Below, piece by piece: positions 1 through 10,454 of a DNA stretch of 64,000 bases (positions within the stretch are counted from its first letter, which is position 1; every line of letters begins with the position of its first letter). The stretch comes from Strigamia acuminata. Lineage: Eukaryota > Arthropoda > Chilopoda > Geophilomorpha > Linotaeniidae. The notes under the pieces were generated by a model. It saw only the letters and a program-made list of their open reading frames with translations. It did not search any database and had not been told where the DNA came from. The stretch spans positions 38,103,211-38,167,210 of the forward strand of contig OX442314.1 in assembly GCA_949358305.1 (NCBI GenBank). The letters run 5' to 3'. The translations under genes and the position numbers were made by a program.

Positions 1-263
1 GCCTGGCCCCCTTCCTCTCGCGTATCTGGGTACATGAACGAGTCGGCGCCCCCTACGAACCAGTTGGCGGCCACGATCGATACTTCATCGGGGAGTTCGA
101 AGACCCGAGCGATCGTTCATCACGTCTCACCTCGATTTTGCCGATCGCCGAACCAACGACTCCAGCAACTCCGGAGATGGCTAAACCACCTGTAACCGAA
201 GAATTACCTCCACCTCCGCCTCCGGACGTTCCTCAGGGATCATCTGAAAAGGAAGCGAACTAA
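1..263 (+). CDS. C-terminal end of a retroelement polyprotein (partial)
   Basis: An open frame runs from the window edge (codons from base 3) to a TAA at 261-263, about 86 residues. It starts hydrophobic and aromatic and ends in a proline-rich tail with a run of six prolines, then GSSEKEAN. No catalytic motif is present. It is assigned from context: a purine tract and a TG...CA long terminal repeat follow within 75 bp, as after the last ORF of Ty3/gypsy elements. It could instead be the end of an unrelated host gene. The start is outside the window. Confidence 0.45.
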   Translation, partial: LAPFLSRIWVHERVGAPYEPVGGHDRYFIGEFEDPSDRSSRLTSILPIAEPTTPATPEMAKPPVTEELPPPPPPDVPQGSSEKEAN

Positions 264-324
264 ATCTAACTTTGAGTTTTCGCAATGTTTGTTGTTTTAT
301 TGTAAATCCCCCAACAACATTGCT

Positions 325-335
325 GAGGAGGGGAC
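325..335 (+). other. Polypurine tract preceding an LTR
   Basis: GAGGAGGGGAC lies one base before a TGTGGTGACC terminus. This is the usual place and composition for the plus-strand primer of an LTR retrotransposon and supports the LTR call at 337. Confidence 0.55.
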
Positions 336-336
336 G

Positions 337-950
337 TGTGGTGACCACGAGGTCACAAAAGTGTTTTAATTAATCATAACCTAATAAATAGTAATTTTAA
401 TATTGATAGTAAAATGATTGTCAGATTATTGCGGGAAAACTAGCTATACTAGTTTTACCGTTTCTGCGGGACTGACGTGACAACGTCATAGATTTGCATA
501 ATTCCCCGAATTTATGCAAATACGTCATTTCCGGTCCAGCCACTATTTAAACCCGTGTCTGACCGGAAACCCCCACTTTTATAGATACCAGAGCAACATT
601 AGCATCACCACCTCACCGTCAGGCCGTTTTACCGGATTGATAGAGGATCGATGCCCGTTGCCAATTACATCTATAAATCAGAGTCACAGATATTATCGTA
701 GCAATACTACGATTGTAATATCTCCCGAAGCGAAGCGTTTGCGAACACGTGTTTCGCCAGACGCCATTACCCTAGACAACAGTAGAAGCCACGTGTAAGA
801 CTGCCGTGCAGCAACAAATCGTATCCGCCAACAAGGATCCGAGACCACATTGTTAAGTATCATTATTGTATTATTACAAGTGTGAAATAAAGGGTGTTAT
901 TAGTAAGATATTGTGTAAGTTTATTTACCGGAAACCAAGGCTACGACACA
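337..950 (+). mobile_element. 3' LTR of a gypsy-like retrotransposon
   Basis: The segment begins TGTGGTGACC after a purine tract and ends GCTACGACACA, so it has TG...CA ends. It holds a TATA-like TATTTAAA near 543 and an AATAAA at 886, about 60 bp before the end, in the order expected for U3-R-U5. An ORF of 94 codons inside (514-798) is not credible as a gene. The matching 5' LTR is outside the window, so the target duplication cannot be tested. An alternative right boundary at 1939 (ends TGTGGT...ACCACA) cannot be excluded. Confidence 0.55.
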
Positions 951-967
951 CTTTTCAATGAAATAGA

Positions 968-988
968 GCAATTTCTGCCCGAAATTGC
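968..988 (-). other. Stem-loop downstream of membrane ORF, copy 1
   Basis: Read on the minus strand this is GCAATTTC, loop GGGCA, GAAATTGC: a perfect 8-bp stem about 75 bp past the stop of the ORF at 1063. The second copy (14506-14526) keeps stem and loop length but changes two pairs on both sides. Confidence 0.6.
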
Positions 989-1062
989 TTTACAATAAAT
1001 ATACGAAATAATACTGTTACAATGCGAGTGAGTTCCTCGACTAATAATGCAAAATAGAAACG

Positions 1063-1380
1063 TTAATTAATGTATGATTGAATAACGAAATATGCTATTA
1101 TTAGGAATAAAGAAATTAGGAAAAAGACGGAGGCAATGAAGATTATGGATTCCGTCCTAAATCTTCTAATGGCATCCAATCGCTCAGCGTGAGCGAGGGA
1201 ATTCGCTTGGACATCAAATTCCAATTTGACGTTTGCCTCGGTCCTCGTCTCGGTCCTGGATACGGGCTGCGGCTCATCCTGGACTGATATCAACTCGAGG
1301 TACGCCGGGTGTGGTTGTATCTCGTCCGTGGCTTCGTCTTGGGCCTCGGGAATTGGTGACAACGGAATTTGGCCACTCAT
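1063..1380 (-). CDS. Small single-pass membrane protein, antisense beside an LTR (copy 1)
   Basis: I do not recognise the family. The frame is open from 1584 down to a stop at 1063-1065. The first ATG also present in the second copy is at 1380, giving 105 residues beginning MSGQIPLSPIPEA. The N-terminal half is acidic, with Glu/Asp/Pro-rich segments and YLEL. A conserved RRFRTESIIFIAS leads into a strongly hydrophobic stretch near the C-terminus, so a C-terminal membrane anchor is likely. A diverged copy lies at 14476-17163. Both copies sit beside the same 383-bp LTR, whose poly(A) signal reads on the opposite strand, so the ORF would be antisense to that element. An env-like or accessory role is only a guess. 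Confidence 0.45.
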   Translation of the reverse strand: MSGQIPLSPIPEAQDEATDEIQPHPAYLELISVQDEPQPVSRTETRTEANVKLEFDVQANSLAHAERLDAIRRFRTESIIFIASVFFLISLFLIIAYFVIQSYIN

Positions 1381-1556
1381 ACAAGTGGATACTAATCGCA
1401 AGCGGAGTTCCGCTGTCTTCGACGGGAATTCCCGTGAATTAGACTTGCTTACGACAGGCAGCGTTTGCAATCTTCCTCCTTCAACCCAACGCTTGCTGCG
1501 GCGATGAGCTAGCGTCCTAGCCGTGGCGACTGAAGATTCGTGATCATAGAAGAGTG

Positions 1557-1939
1557 TGATCCCTCTCTTCTGGCGGGAAGAGAATTACCGAATGTGTCTT
1601 GAAATAATATTTGTATTATTTCAAGAGGTGAGCCTAAATCTGAACTGTATAATCTCCAAACAAACAAGAATTCAAAGTGGTTTTTCTAGTGTGTTTTGGC
1701 AGAGATGTTTCAGGTTCAGTGGTTGTGTTCAGACTGAATTTCTTAGAGGATTCTCCTCATGCTAACAGGATGTAGCACTTCCTGTAGTCCCTAGATCTCA
1801 GCTGTTTCCCACACGAGATAGGGGCTACATCCTGTAGTGCCTGGATAATTCTTGCAACTCTTTTAACACTTAATAAAATATTACAAAATTATTAGATTTA
1901 AGAATTTTCCTTTATTAGTAGTAATTTGGGATTACCACA
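1557..1939 (+). mobile_element. LTR, second family, copy 1
   Basis: This 383-bp segment has TG...CA ends (TGATCCCTC to GGGATTACCACA). A diverged copy of exactly the same length lies at 17347-17729, and the flanks of the two copies differ immediately after CACA. AATAAA near 1870, about 65 bp before the end, argues that the LTR reads on the plus strand. Inside is an inverted motif pair around ACAGGATGTAGC. Confidence 0.55.
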
Positions 1940-3060
1940 GTACCAATTCGGTATTTGTTGCAGGAGTTGTGAAAATTGGGTGATTTTACGAGTAAATTGT
2001 CATTTTAAATTGTTTATCTGTATTGTTTGATTTATATTATTGATTTTATATTTCCATTTCGACTTGTGATTTTAATATTGAATTTGTGTTTTATCATTTT
2101 ATTATAATATGTCTTTTATTTCCACTTAAGTGTTTTGACTTTATCTTTGTTAAATCCCTCTCGTAACACACTGCAGTCGAGTCCTTGTTGAAAAGTTCAA
2201 ACAATCCGTGCAAAAGAGTCGCCTTTTGTTGTCTCGAAGTCGTCCGTTTTGTTGGTATAAAAAGAGTCACCTTTTTACTGGCTTGAAATCGTTCGTTTTT
2301 CAGGTCTGTTTTCAACTAGTCACAGTTGGAAATGTAGCAATAAACTCACACACACACTGGTTAAAGAAAAATGTTACACTCTGATTTTATTCTTGTTTCT
2401 ACAGACTATATATCTATTCAAATGAGGTTAATTGGTTGTTCACCATTGGTGGAACAAAATACAAAGAAAATGAAAAACAATGGTTCACAAAAACCCACAT
2501 CTATTAATAGTAAGGTCAACTAGGGGTTCCAGGAAAACAACTGAGGTCAACTAAGGGTTCTAAGAAAACAACTGAGGTCAAACAACGACAATTTTTAGGC
2601 TAAATTCAAAGTTCAACCACCTTAAGCAATCAACAAACTCTTTCTATTTTTAAAACCCTAGTTTTCACAATCTTTACAATTGGAATGTTAGATTACTAAT
2701 TCTTCGAAGAATGTTAAAGTCCCCTAAATTGTGAAGCGCTCGTCATTGGTCCTTCGAGCGCGTCATTTGCATTTCGCCATCTTGTAAGTGCTTGTGATTG
2801 GTTCTTCAAACTCGTCATTTGCATCACCTTTTATCATTTTGAATTGAATAAACTTAGTGTACTTTTTTATCTTAAACTCTGTGGTCGTGCTCTCTTCAAA
2901 CTCCAACGCCATTTTGAATATTCAACGTGACTTCAACTTTCATCATTTGTATCCAGAGAACTTTGGAAATTAATTGGTAAATTTGGAATAACTTTTATTT
3001 TACTTCAAGTTTAACAGGAGTGTGGCAAAAATAATCGAGTTTAAATTCAAAAGTAGTGAG
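1940..3060. other. Intergenic, AT-rich, no gene seen
   Basis: No credible ORF. It holds a 31-bp tandem repeat (about 2.3 copies from 2513) and a duplicated module at 2745-2772 and 2797-2824. Each module copy pairs an inverted CCAAT box (ATTGGT) with an octamer ATTTGCAT. Confidence 0.6.
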
Positions 3061-3611
3061 TAGGGTTTCTCAAAATTGGGACTTTTGGAAAAACCGGTAT
3101 TTCGGTATTCAATATTCAAAAAACCGGTGAACGGGTATTTTTCGGTAATAAAGTAAAATAAAATAGCTACAATGTTAAATATGTTTATTTTAATCGTAAT
3201 GTTTTAACTGTAATGTAGAAGTTTGATGAATATGGGGTTGTTTTGTTATCAGGTGTTGAAATTGAAAAGTCTTTTTTTTTTTTTAAATTGAGTGTGTAAG
3301 ATTAAGAAATTCGATAAATTCTCATTTTTATGTTAAAAAATCAATAATTTTTCATTTTTATATGAAAAAAAAATTAATTTCTAATTTTTACATATAAAAA
3401 TCGATAAATTCAAGTTTTAAGCTAAAAAAGAGAGATAAATTCACATTTTTAAGTTAAAAAATCGATAACTTTGCATTTTTATGTTTAAAAAAAATCCCAT
3501 TCAACATGCATTATAAAAATCTGTACCAATACTGAACTAAAGACGTATTCCGTATATTTTTGAAAAATACCGATTTTTTTGATACTGGTAAATACCAGTA
3601 GAGGAACCCTA
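3061..3611. mobile_element. MITE-like element with short inverted ends
   Basis: The ends are TAGGGTTTCTC (3061-3071) and GAGGAACCCTA (3601-3611), inverted with one mismatch. Inverted CCGGTATTT-type motifs lie just inside both ends. The interior is AT-rich with runs like AAAAATCGATAAATTC and has no ORF. No clear target duplication is seen. Confidence 0.45.
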
Positions 3612-3684
3612 TTTGTAAAGAAAGGAATTTCATGAAAAATGTTGTTTTTATTTTGAGTTTTTAAATCTGTAATTTTTTTTATTG

Positions 3685-3690
3685 TTTATT
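3685..3690 (-). terminator. Poly(A) signal of the HNF4-like gene
   Basis: AATAAA on the minus strand about 77 bases past the stop codon at 3767, with a second AATAAA just after it at 3678-3683. Confidence 0.5.
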
Positions 3691-3766
3691 CTGATATTTA
3701 ATGTAAATATATGGAATTTCAAAGAAAAAAATCCTCTAAAAACGGTTTTTGAGATCAAAATTGGTA

Positions 3767-5030
3767 CTATAATGTCAATTTGATCGAGTCGGAGCTTTCT
3801 AAGAAAACCTCTCGCAACAAAGCATCCATTTCCGTCCTTCCAGCCAAGTTTTCACATTGAACCACTTGAATCATTTGGCAAGAAATATCGTGAAGGATTG
3901 GCAGCATGAGTAATATTTCTCCAAATCGACCTCGTGCACATTGCCCACCATTGATGTAATCCTCCAGAAACAACTGCACTTGGCGCCTGAGTGCCTTGAC
4001 TGTAGCAACGCTGCCCAAATCTTTAGAACCTGGAAAGAAAAAAACAAACAAACATTCCAATAAAACACTAAATAGAATGATTACAACAAGTTGATCTACT
4101 AACTTGGATCTAAAACAACAATCGCTTTGAGACACGCGAATTCGGTGTCATCCATTTGCAATTCTTGCACCGGCTTGATCAACTCATCTAAGATCCGGTT
4201 GATGAGCAGATCCGCTTCAATTTCGGAGTGTTGGCGCAGAATTTGGTAGTCATTGCCTAGCAATAACACGTTGTTTAAGCGACAGGAACGACGACATACG
4301 CCAACGAGCAGACTTTCTGCTGCGTGCGCTTTAATTAGGGTTATCTGTTGGGTACATTGAAATTGTTTAGAAAATAAAGGAAACTGTCTGTCGGAATATT
4401 TTACTTGGTCTGGTGTAGGCAAATTGACAAAAGCCGGTATCTGTGTCGCCCATTTCACTTGCTTGAACAGTTGTTGGGTTATTGAGTCGCTCACGTCGTT
4501 CAAGGTGGCAAATTTGATTTCATTGGCAGTTTCGTGACTCTAGAATTCAAAATAATAATTAGTTTATAGCTGGTTGTGGGTTAGAAATTCTCACCTCTTC
4601 GTTGCAAGTGTTTTCGGCGTTTAAAAGAATGTTAATTGAAATTTCGTGCGGTGAAATTTGCGCGTCGTGATCGTGGGGCGGATTTCTAATGCAATCTCGT
4701 TGGTTTTGAACAGCTGGAAAATTTAATTATAGTTTAAAAGGGATATATGTAGTTTGATTTTTTTTTTTCACCTTCTATTTTCATTCCTACGCGTTGACAT
4801 TTTCGAAGTCGACAAAATCGGCAATGGTTTCGTTTATCTTTGTCAATGGTGCAGTTTTTATTCAGTCGACAAGCGTATTTCTGGTTGTTCCGTACACTGC
4901 GCCTGAAGAAGCCTTTGCAACCATCACAACTGGCTGCACCGTAATGTTTACCGGTGGATTTGTCGCCGCAGATGGCGCACAACTGTTTCGGTAGTTCTGT
5001 CATTACGCGTGGTGATAGTGAAACGGACAT
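3767..5030 (-). CDS. Hnf4: HNF4-like (NR2A) nuclear receptor, five coding exons
   Basis: A DNA-binding transcription factor of the nucleus. The inferred coding exons are 5030-4772, 4713-4595, 4539-4405, 4344-4104 and 4029-3767. All introns are GT-AG, phases agree across every junction, and the product is 338 residues. Residues 18-78 form the two-zinc-finger domain, with Cys at 18, 21, 35, 38, 54, 60, 70 and 73. The P-box CDGCKG is that of HNF4; RXR has CEGCKG. After the fingers, the second exon gives AVQNQRD, as in HNF4. The ligand-binding domain shows [36 protein letters not shown] and a C-terminal LLREVFLES that fits the AF-2 helix. It is shorter than typical HNF4 (about 450 residues or more), mainly because it has little sequence before the fingers. 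A 5' noncoding exon is likely, since a pyrimidine-rich TTTTTATCAG lies 20 bp upstream of the ATG. Confidence 0.88.
4345..4404 (-). other. 60-bp in-frame intron inside the ligand-binding domain
   Basis: GTAAAATATT...CCCAACAG lies between codons for PDQ and ITLIKAHA. It is a multiple of three with no in-frame stop, so a retained transcript would gain 20 residues just before the conserved HNF4 segment DDQVALLRAHA. Family alignment from memory says it is an intron. Confidence 0.7.
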
Positions 5031-6600
5031 AATCGCTGATTTTATAGCTGATAAAAATAAGAAATAAATAAATATAAATTTAATAAATGTTCACTCTTGT
5101 AAAGGCGTACCGTATTAACAGTTAGTGGTCCTCGCAAACAATTTCGGGATTAAATGTTCAAGGAAAATGAATGTTATACACACGTTATGCACTAATTACG
5201 CAAACGTTACGTTCAATTGAACCCTTGTGGCCTAAAAATGAAGTATTTCGGACTGAAAATAATTTGTTTTTGGTTCTTTTTAAGCGTTTGATGAAAGTAA
5301 TAAATCATCTGATGAATTATTAATTTGTAAAATGGAATTTCTAATTTCACGCACAACTTTGTTGAGACAAATTTAATTTCATTCAATCGGATTCTACGAA
5401 AAAATTAGAATTCTAAATAATTGTAGTAAATATGATTAAATTGATATGATTAAATATGATTAAATTGATTGTCCTTTTGGGCCTCCGTACGTAGCTGTGC
5501 GTAACCTGGAAGATTTATTCTCCTTCGAACTGCAAGTGGTGTTTTCTATTTTGTGAACCCCGTACTCGTCAACGATGCTCCCGACGATGAAGCTTGTTGG
5601 CGTTGGTTTGAACGTCTGTGGTTCCGATGGTGATTTTGCTTGAATTTTATTCCGAATTTGGTTCTCGTCGGTCGCATTTTTCATTTTCTAACATGTTTGG
5701 TGGTATCGGGATATTTTGATTCGACGTACAGCAACAGGTCGCGTGTTTGTGTTGTGCATTCCATTTCGCTCAGCCCTCGTCGTTTTCACGTTTTCGGTTC
5801 GAAATTTCTTAAAATTCGTTTTTTGGTTGTATTGATGAAGAATTTAATTCATGCTTGACCAAGGAACTAGATTAAGGTTGGTTTTTGAGTGGATGGTTTG
5901 ATTTTTAGTTAATATTGGCTGTGATAGAATTGATCTAAGCCTTTTCACCAATAGAACCAATTTGACTCTGTGCTTTCTTCTCTCGTTCTTTTCTATTTTA
6001 CGGTTGGCTTTGTCGGTTTGATTGCTTAATTCTTTGGTTGTCTGTCTGTTTAGCATTCAATCCACTAAATTTTTTTAATTTTTTGAATAGGTGCTTAAAA
6101 AAAAATATTTTTTAAATATGTATTGACTTTAAGCCTAATCTTAATATGAATTAAGTTAAACTCTTGTTGGGACCGCGTATATTTGAAAATATGTGGCTTT
6201 GAGTTTACAAAGGGCTGAGTCTAAAATAGTTTGTAGAATATTTTATTGACGTAACTATTACTACAGTATGTTCCAAATGCTTCCACTCAGTGTTAACATA
6301 AATCCCATTGTGGGTGATATGGTCTAATCAACATTTGCTATTTTCTCTATTCGCTTGCAGCATTCAAAGCCAACTTACATTTTTGATACTGAATTGAGCT
6401 TGTTTACATTTTATAATATATTTCGCATGTTATTTTTATAGATTCAGTATTGTTTGGTACAATGAGAAAGAAATATACATAATTTCCATTATTTAGCCAA
6501 TATTAAATCAAATGCGATTTTGGTGATTTGTGCAATCTAACATCTCCCCGGAAATTGCGTACAGCTAATTTTCTTGACGAACATTTCTGTAGCTGTCGAT
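5031..6600. other. Upstream region of the HNF4-like gene, no firm gene
   Basis: AT-rich sequence that should contain the promoter and any 5' noncoding exon. A minus-strand ORF at 5460-5684 (74 codons) ends near a possible donor but does not join in frame to the receptor exon. Nothing else is convincing. Confidence 0.4.
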
Positions 6601-6663
6601 GTTGTTAATTCAAGCATGGTATATCGTCCTGCAAGATTTGTTAATGCAAAAGTTTTTACTTAC

Positions 6664-6955
6664 CCATCTTTACTCGTGATACTGCAACTTCCAATTGCAA
6701 ATTCTGGGATTCAAAATGCTTGAGTTTTATGTATTCCCGTGTAATGAAATATGGGTAAATATGATTAAACTCTATAAATGGAAGTAAATTTGCATTTTTT
6801 CCCCAATAAATGTGAATTTTTGACACATGGCAGATTTGAAACATCCTGTATGTACTTTTTATTTGTTGCTGAAATTCAACAAATGTCTTTTCCTTATAGA
6901 AACTTTGGTCAAAATTCTTTGGCTTTAGTTGAATAGACGTAAGCTCTGCTTTCAC
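6664..6955 (-). CDS. Possible exon of an unknown gene
   Basis: About 97 open codons on the minus strand end at a strong donor, AAGATGG/GTAAGT. The sequence just past that donor resembles intron-start sequence in the duplicated loci near 7980 and 10370. The encoded residues (rich in Lys, Phe, Tyr and Ile) match no family I know, and no ATG or clear acceptor marks its start. The support is only the open frame plus a good donor. Confidence 0.25.
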
Positions 6956-7029
6956 CCTTAATCCGGTCTTGCATTTTTTTGGTTACATTTTCTGCTCTCC
7001 TTATTCTTGCACTGTCTTTCTAATGTATC

Positions 7030-8210
7030 TCGTCGACAGCTTGCAGTCCATTTGAGTACTGAAGGTTAACTAATTAAAATTAAAATTATTTTTATCTTTG
7101 TCCCCAAATACAAAACCACAAGGCAAAGATCTAAGCCTAAAACCTTATTCCTTTTTCACTTCACTAACAGAATTGAAAATCTTTTATTATCATTACCTGA
7201 CCAGTCGTTGCTACTGGTAGGGAAAAATATGGAAGCTGCATGATGCTTTATACGAACATTGTAATGCAGTGCTTCCTCTCTCTTATTTCGAGAAGAGAGA
7301 TCACATGCATTCTAAATTTCTAAATAATTCATGCTAGCTAATTCAAGCTACAAAAACCCCTAAACGGATCTACACCGCGATCCTATAGTTCCAATTTCAA
7401 TTCGAAATAAAACGACTATATGCCTAATGCAACTTAATCTTGTCTTGTCTTAGTCCAGTCTGCCATTGGGCCATGCAACACTACGTTTTCCAATCATGTG
7501 GTCTAATCATTAAATAACTTCGCTTGCTATTCTCTCTATTAGGACATTACGGTTCTTCCATGATTAAAAAACTAGAAAAAGTCATGATTGATAGAATTTC
7601 TTGAAGTTCCACTGTCGAGTACACTTCTCGACAATCAGGTCGTAGGCAATCGATTTGACAGTTTCTCCTGGTCACTTCCTCCTCGGCCCCGCACCTTATG
7701 CAACTTCGGCAGAACCATTGGTTGTTTCTGCACTTTCTCAAGTCTTCTTTGAGGAAATCTTTTTTCTATAATAATAATTTACCTCCTTAATATAATATAA
7801 TACTGTTGCTCCAAGAGGAACTCGACTGATATTTTCATAATTCCAATGCTCTCGACAAGTAATTACTACAAATATTTTTGCAGATGTAGCAAAAAAAATC
7901 AATATAGTCTAACACATTTCATATTTAATTGATGATTCTTTCTCGGTTCCTTTTCTTCCCTAGTGAAAGATTTTTTAATACAAAACACCCGCCCTCCAGC
8001 AGTCGGAGCATGTTTTCGCCCATATGGTGCTCGCAGAGCTCGTTTCTCGGGGCGTCTGGGATGTAGACTGCTTTGTGGTGGTTTCTGAGGCCGCTAAATG
8101 CAAAACGGCCTTCTGCCAGGCACGGAATGAATGCTGTCACGGTGAGGAGACAAAACATTTCTGATAAGAAATTGCGATTATTTCTTCTTTAAATTTAAAA
8201 AAGTACAAGG
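7030..8210. repeat. Segmental duplication, left copy
   Basis: Matches 9370-10440 in direct orientation with scattered substitutions and indels. Shared blocks begin at GCAGTCCATT...GAGYACTGAAGG and end near GATAAGAAATTGCG. Each copy contains a possible short LTR-like block (about 7238-7482 here, ends TGCATGATGC and CCATGCAACA). Confidence 0.75.
7547..8158 (-). CDS. Putative secreted cysteine-rich peptide (two-exon guess)
   Basis: On the minus strand an ATG at 8158 opens a frame starting MFCLLTVTAFIPCLAEG, a plausible signal peptide. A second open segment, 7765-7547, follows a TTATTATTATAG acceptor and encodes a Cys-rich stretch: CRNNQWFCRSCIRC, then GAEEEVTRRNCQIDCLRPDC, eight Cys in about 35 residues. 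I could not find a donor that joins the two in frame, so they may belong to separate or broken genes. In the duplicate copy the signal-peptide segment (about 173 bp) is absent and the Cys-rich part has decayed. Family and function are unknown. Confidence 0.3.
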
Positions 8211-8531
8211 GGGTAATATTTCTGGCGATACACCTTTGATAGGTAACGCCTCATTTACTATTAGTCTTGATCTGGCTTTAAGCGTGATTCTGATGACATC
8301 TGAAAACTAAATTTGTATTTATAATCTGAAGTTTGAATCCATTGCAGTCCCAAAATTGTGGTCTCTTTGTTGTCCATCAGGTCAGTTGGATAGGACTTCT
8401 CTTCGCATTCTTGCGTTTGTTCGTTATTCGTCATCGACGTAAAACTCTTTTATTTTTAATTTATGTCGAGATATTTATACGGAGAACTAAATGACATTAG
8501 GGTAAACCCTACGAAAAAACTCAAAACAACT

Positions 8532-8609
8532 TGTTGAGTCTGGTGCTAACTTATCATCATTTTGAGACCCAAACAAACTTAGTAAACTTTACTCATGGAT
8601 TTCGTTTAG
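8532..8609. repeat. 78-bp direct repeat, left copy
   Basis: TGTTGAGTCTGGTGCTAAC...TTTCGTTTAG recurs at 9159-9236 with one base change (TCATGG / TCGTGG). The two copies bracket the gag fragment and may be LTR remnants. Confidence 0.8.
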
Positions 8610-8985
8610 TGAAGTCACACTGCTGCGCCAAAATCCTCAGGTCGGCAATATATTTTTCGATAGATTCGCCTTTCTGCCGCTTCTTCGAACCAAATTTTTG
8701 GCACGTCGCATACGGCGTATTAATGTCCATGGCTGCTAAAATCTCGTCCAGCGGTGTCGTGGCCAAATCTTTCGGTTGCACGAGTCGCTTCATTTTCTCG
8801 TACGTTGGCACGCCCACCTCAGTGAGCAATAATGGTACCTTCTTGTCATCCTTGATCTCGTTCAGGGTGACGAAATGTTGGAACGTCTCCTTCCACAACG
8901 TCCAGTTCTGCAAAGACGTTCCCGTGAACGGGCGAACGACCCCCAACACCATCTGTGCCATGGCGACGTTTTCTTTCAAGTTCAC
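8593..8985 (-). pseudogene. Ty3/gypsy-type gag fragment
   Basis: A 130-codon open frame on the minus strand with the layout of a gypsy capsid: an aromatic WTLWKETFQHFV helix, a VPLLLTEVG segment, then KRQKGESIEKYIADLRILAQ, the classic GES-x-x-x-Y-x-x-x-L-R-x-LA pattern. It lacks the zinc knuckle, protease and polymerase. The right end is near a 78-bp direct repeat, so this is a fragment of a deleted element. Similar capsids form the particle in which retrotransposon RNA is copied. Confidence 0.7.
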
Positions 8986-9158
8986 ACAAAGTTAACAGCA
9001 CTTGAAACTGTACCGCTGGAATCGCTCGCCCCTGCGAGTTAAGCCCAAATGGAACGGCTTGTCATCACCACAAAAGAAAGTTAGCAATTTCACTTAATTC
9101 ACATTCAACCGCATCAATATACTACTGTAAATGTCCAAGATCACATCGTGGATACCAC

Positions 9159-9236
9159 TGTTGAGTCTGGTGCTAACTTATCATCATTTTGAGACCCAAA
9201 CAAACTTAGTAAACTTTACTCGTGGATTTCGTTTAG
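9159..9236. repeat. 78-bp direct repeat, right copy
   Basis: Partner of 8532-8609, same orientation, one base different. Confidence 0.8.
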
Positions 9237-9369
9237 CCGACTGTTTATTATTTTATGTTTCTGTGGTAACCAAATTCTTATTACATAGTTTCAAAGCCAA
9301 CAATCCAATATGTACGCAATAATTACAAAAGCAATCAAATCAATTAGGTTGTTATCTATGTGTATACAC

Positions 9370-10440
9370 TACACTTGTCGACAACTTGCAGTCCATTGGA
9401 GCACTGAAGGTTAACTAATTAAAATTAAAATTATTTTATCTTTGTCCACAAATACAAAACCACAAGGCCAAGATCTAAGCCTAAAACCTTATTATTTTTT
9501 CAGTTCACTAACAGACTTGAAAATCCTTTATTATCATTACCTGACCAGCCGTTGCTACTGGTAGGGAAAAATATGGAGGCTGCATGATGCTTTATACGAA
9601 CATTGTAATGCAGTGCTTTCCCTTTCTTATTCCGAGAAGAGAGATCACATGCATTCTAAATTCCTAAATAATTCATGTAGCTTCCAGCTATAAAAACCCC
9701 TAGACGGATCTGATCTACACCGAGATCCTATAGTTCCAATTTCAATTCGAAATAAAACGACTATATGCCTAATGCAACTTAATCTTGTCTTGTCTTAGTC
9801 CAGTCTGCCATTGGGCCATGCAACCCTACGTTTTCCAACCATGTGGTCTAATCATTAAATAACTTCGCTTGCTATTTTCTCTATTAGGACATTACGGTTC
9901 TTGAAATTGAATTTTGGATGAAAACATTTCTCTAGCTTTACAGGCTTTTGAGTAAACTGTGAATTTTTTGAAGTTCCACTGTCGAGTATACTTCTCAACA
10001 ATCAGGACTTCCTCCTCGCGCCAGCACCATGTATGCAATTCCGACAAAACCAGTGGTTGTTTCTGCACTTTCTCAAGTCTTCTTTGAGGAAATCTTCTTT
10101 CTATAATAATAATTTACCCCCATAATATAATATAATACTGTTGCTTCACTGAGGAACTGATATTTTCATAATTCCAATGCTCTCGACAAGCAATTACTAC
10201 AAATATTTTTGCAGATGTTGTCAAAAAAAATCAATATAGTTTAACACTAGCAAAGATACGCATCATTTCATAATTAAATGATGACTTTTTCTCAGTTTCT
10301 TTTTCTTCTCTAATACAGACTTCTCAAGCATGGTATATCGTCCATGCAAGATTTCTTAATACAAAACTTTTTCCTTGCCAATCTGATAAGAAATTGCGAT
10401 TATTTCTTCTTTAAATTTAAAAAAATACAAGAGGGTAATA
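9370..10440. repeat. Segmental duplication, right copy
   Basis: Partner of 7030-8210. It lacks the roughly 173-bp signal-peptide segment and carries a decayed Cys-rich exon (about 10010-10080). It has a GCATGGTATATCGTCC block also present at 6612, at the end of the possible exon there. Confidence 0.75.
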
Positions 10441-10454
10441 TTTCTGGCAATACA

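Noticed and set aside
514-798. A 94-codon ORF in the first LTR
   Set aside because: Lies across the TATA and transcript start region of an LTR; no family resemblance.
5460-5684. An N-terminal coding exon of the HNF4-like gene
   Set aside because: It does not join in frame to the zinc-finger exon by any GT-AG pair I could see.
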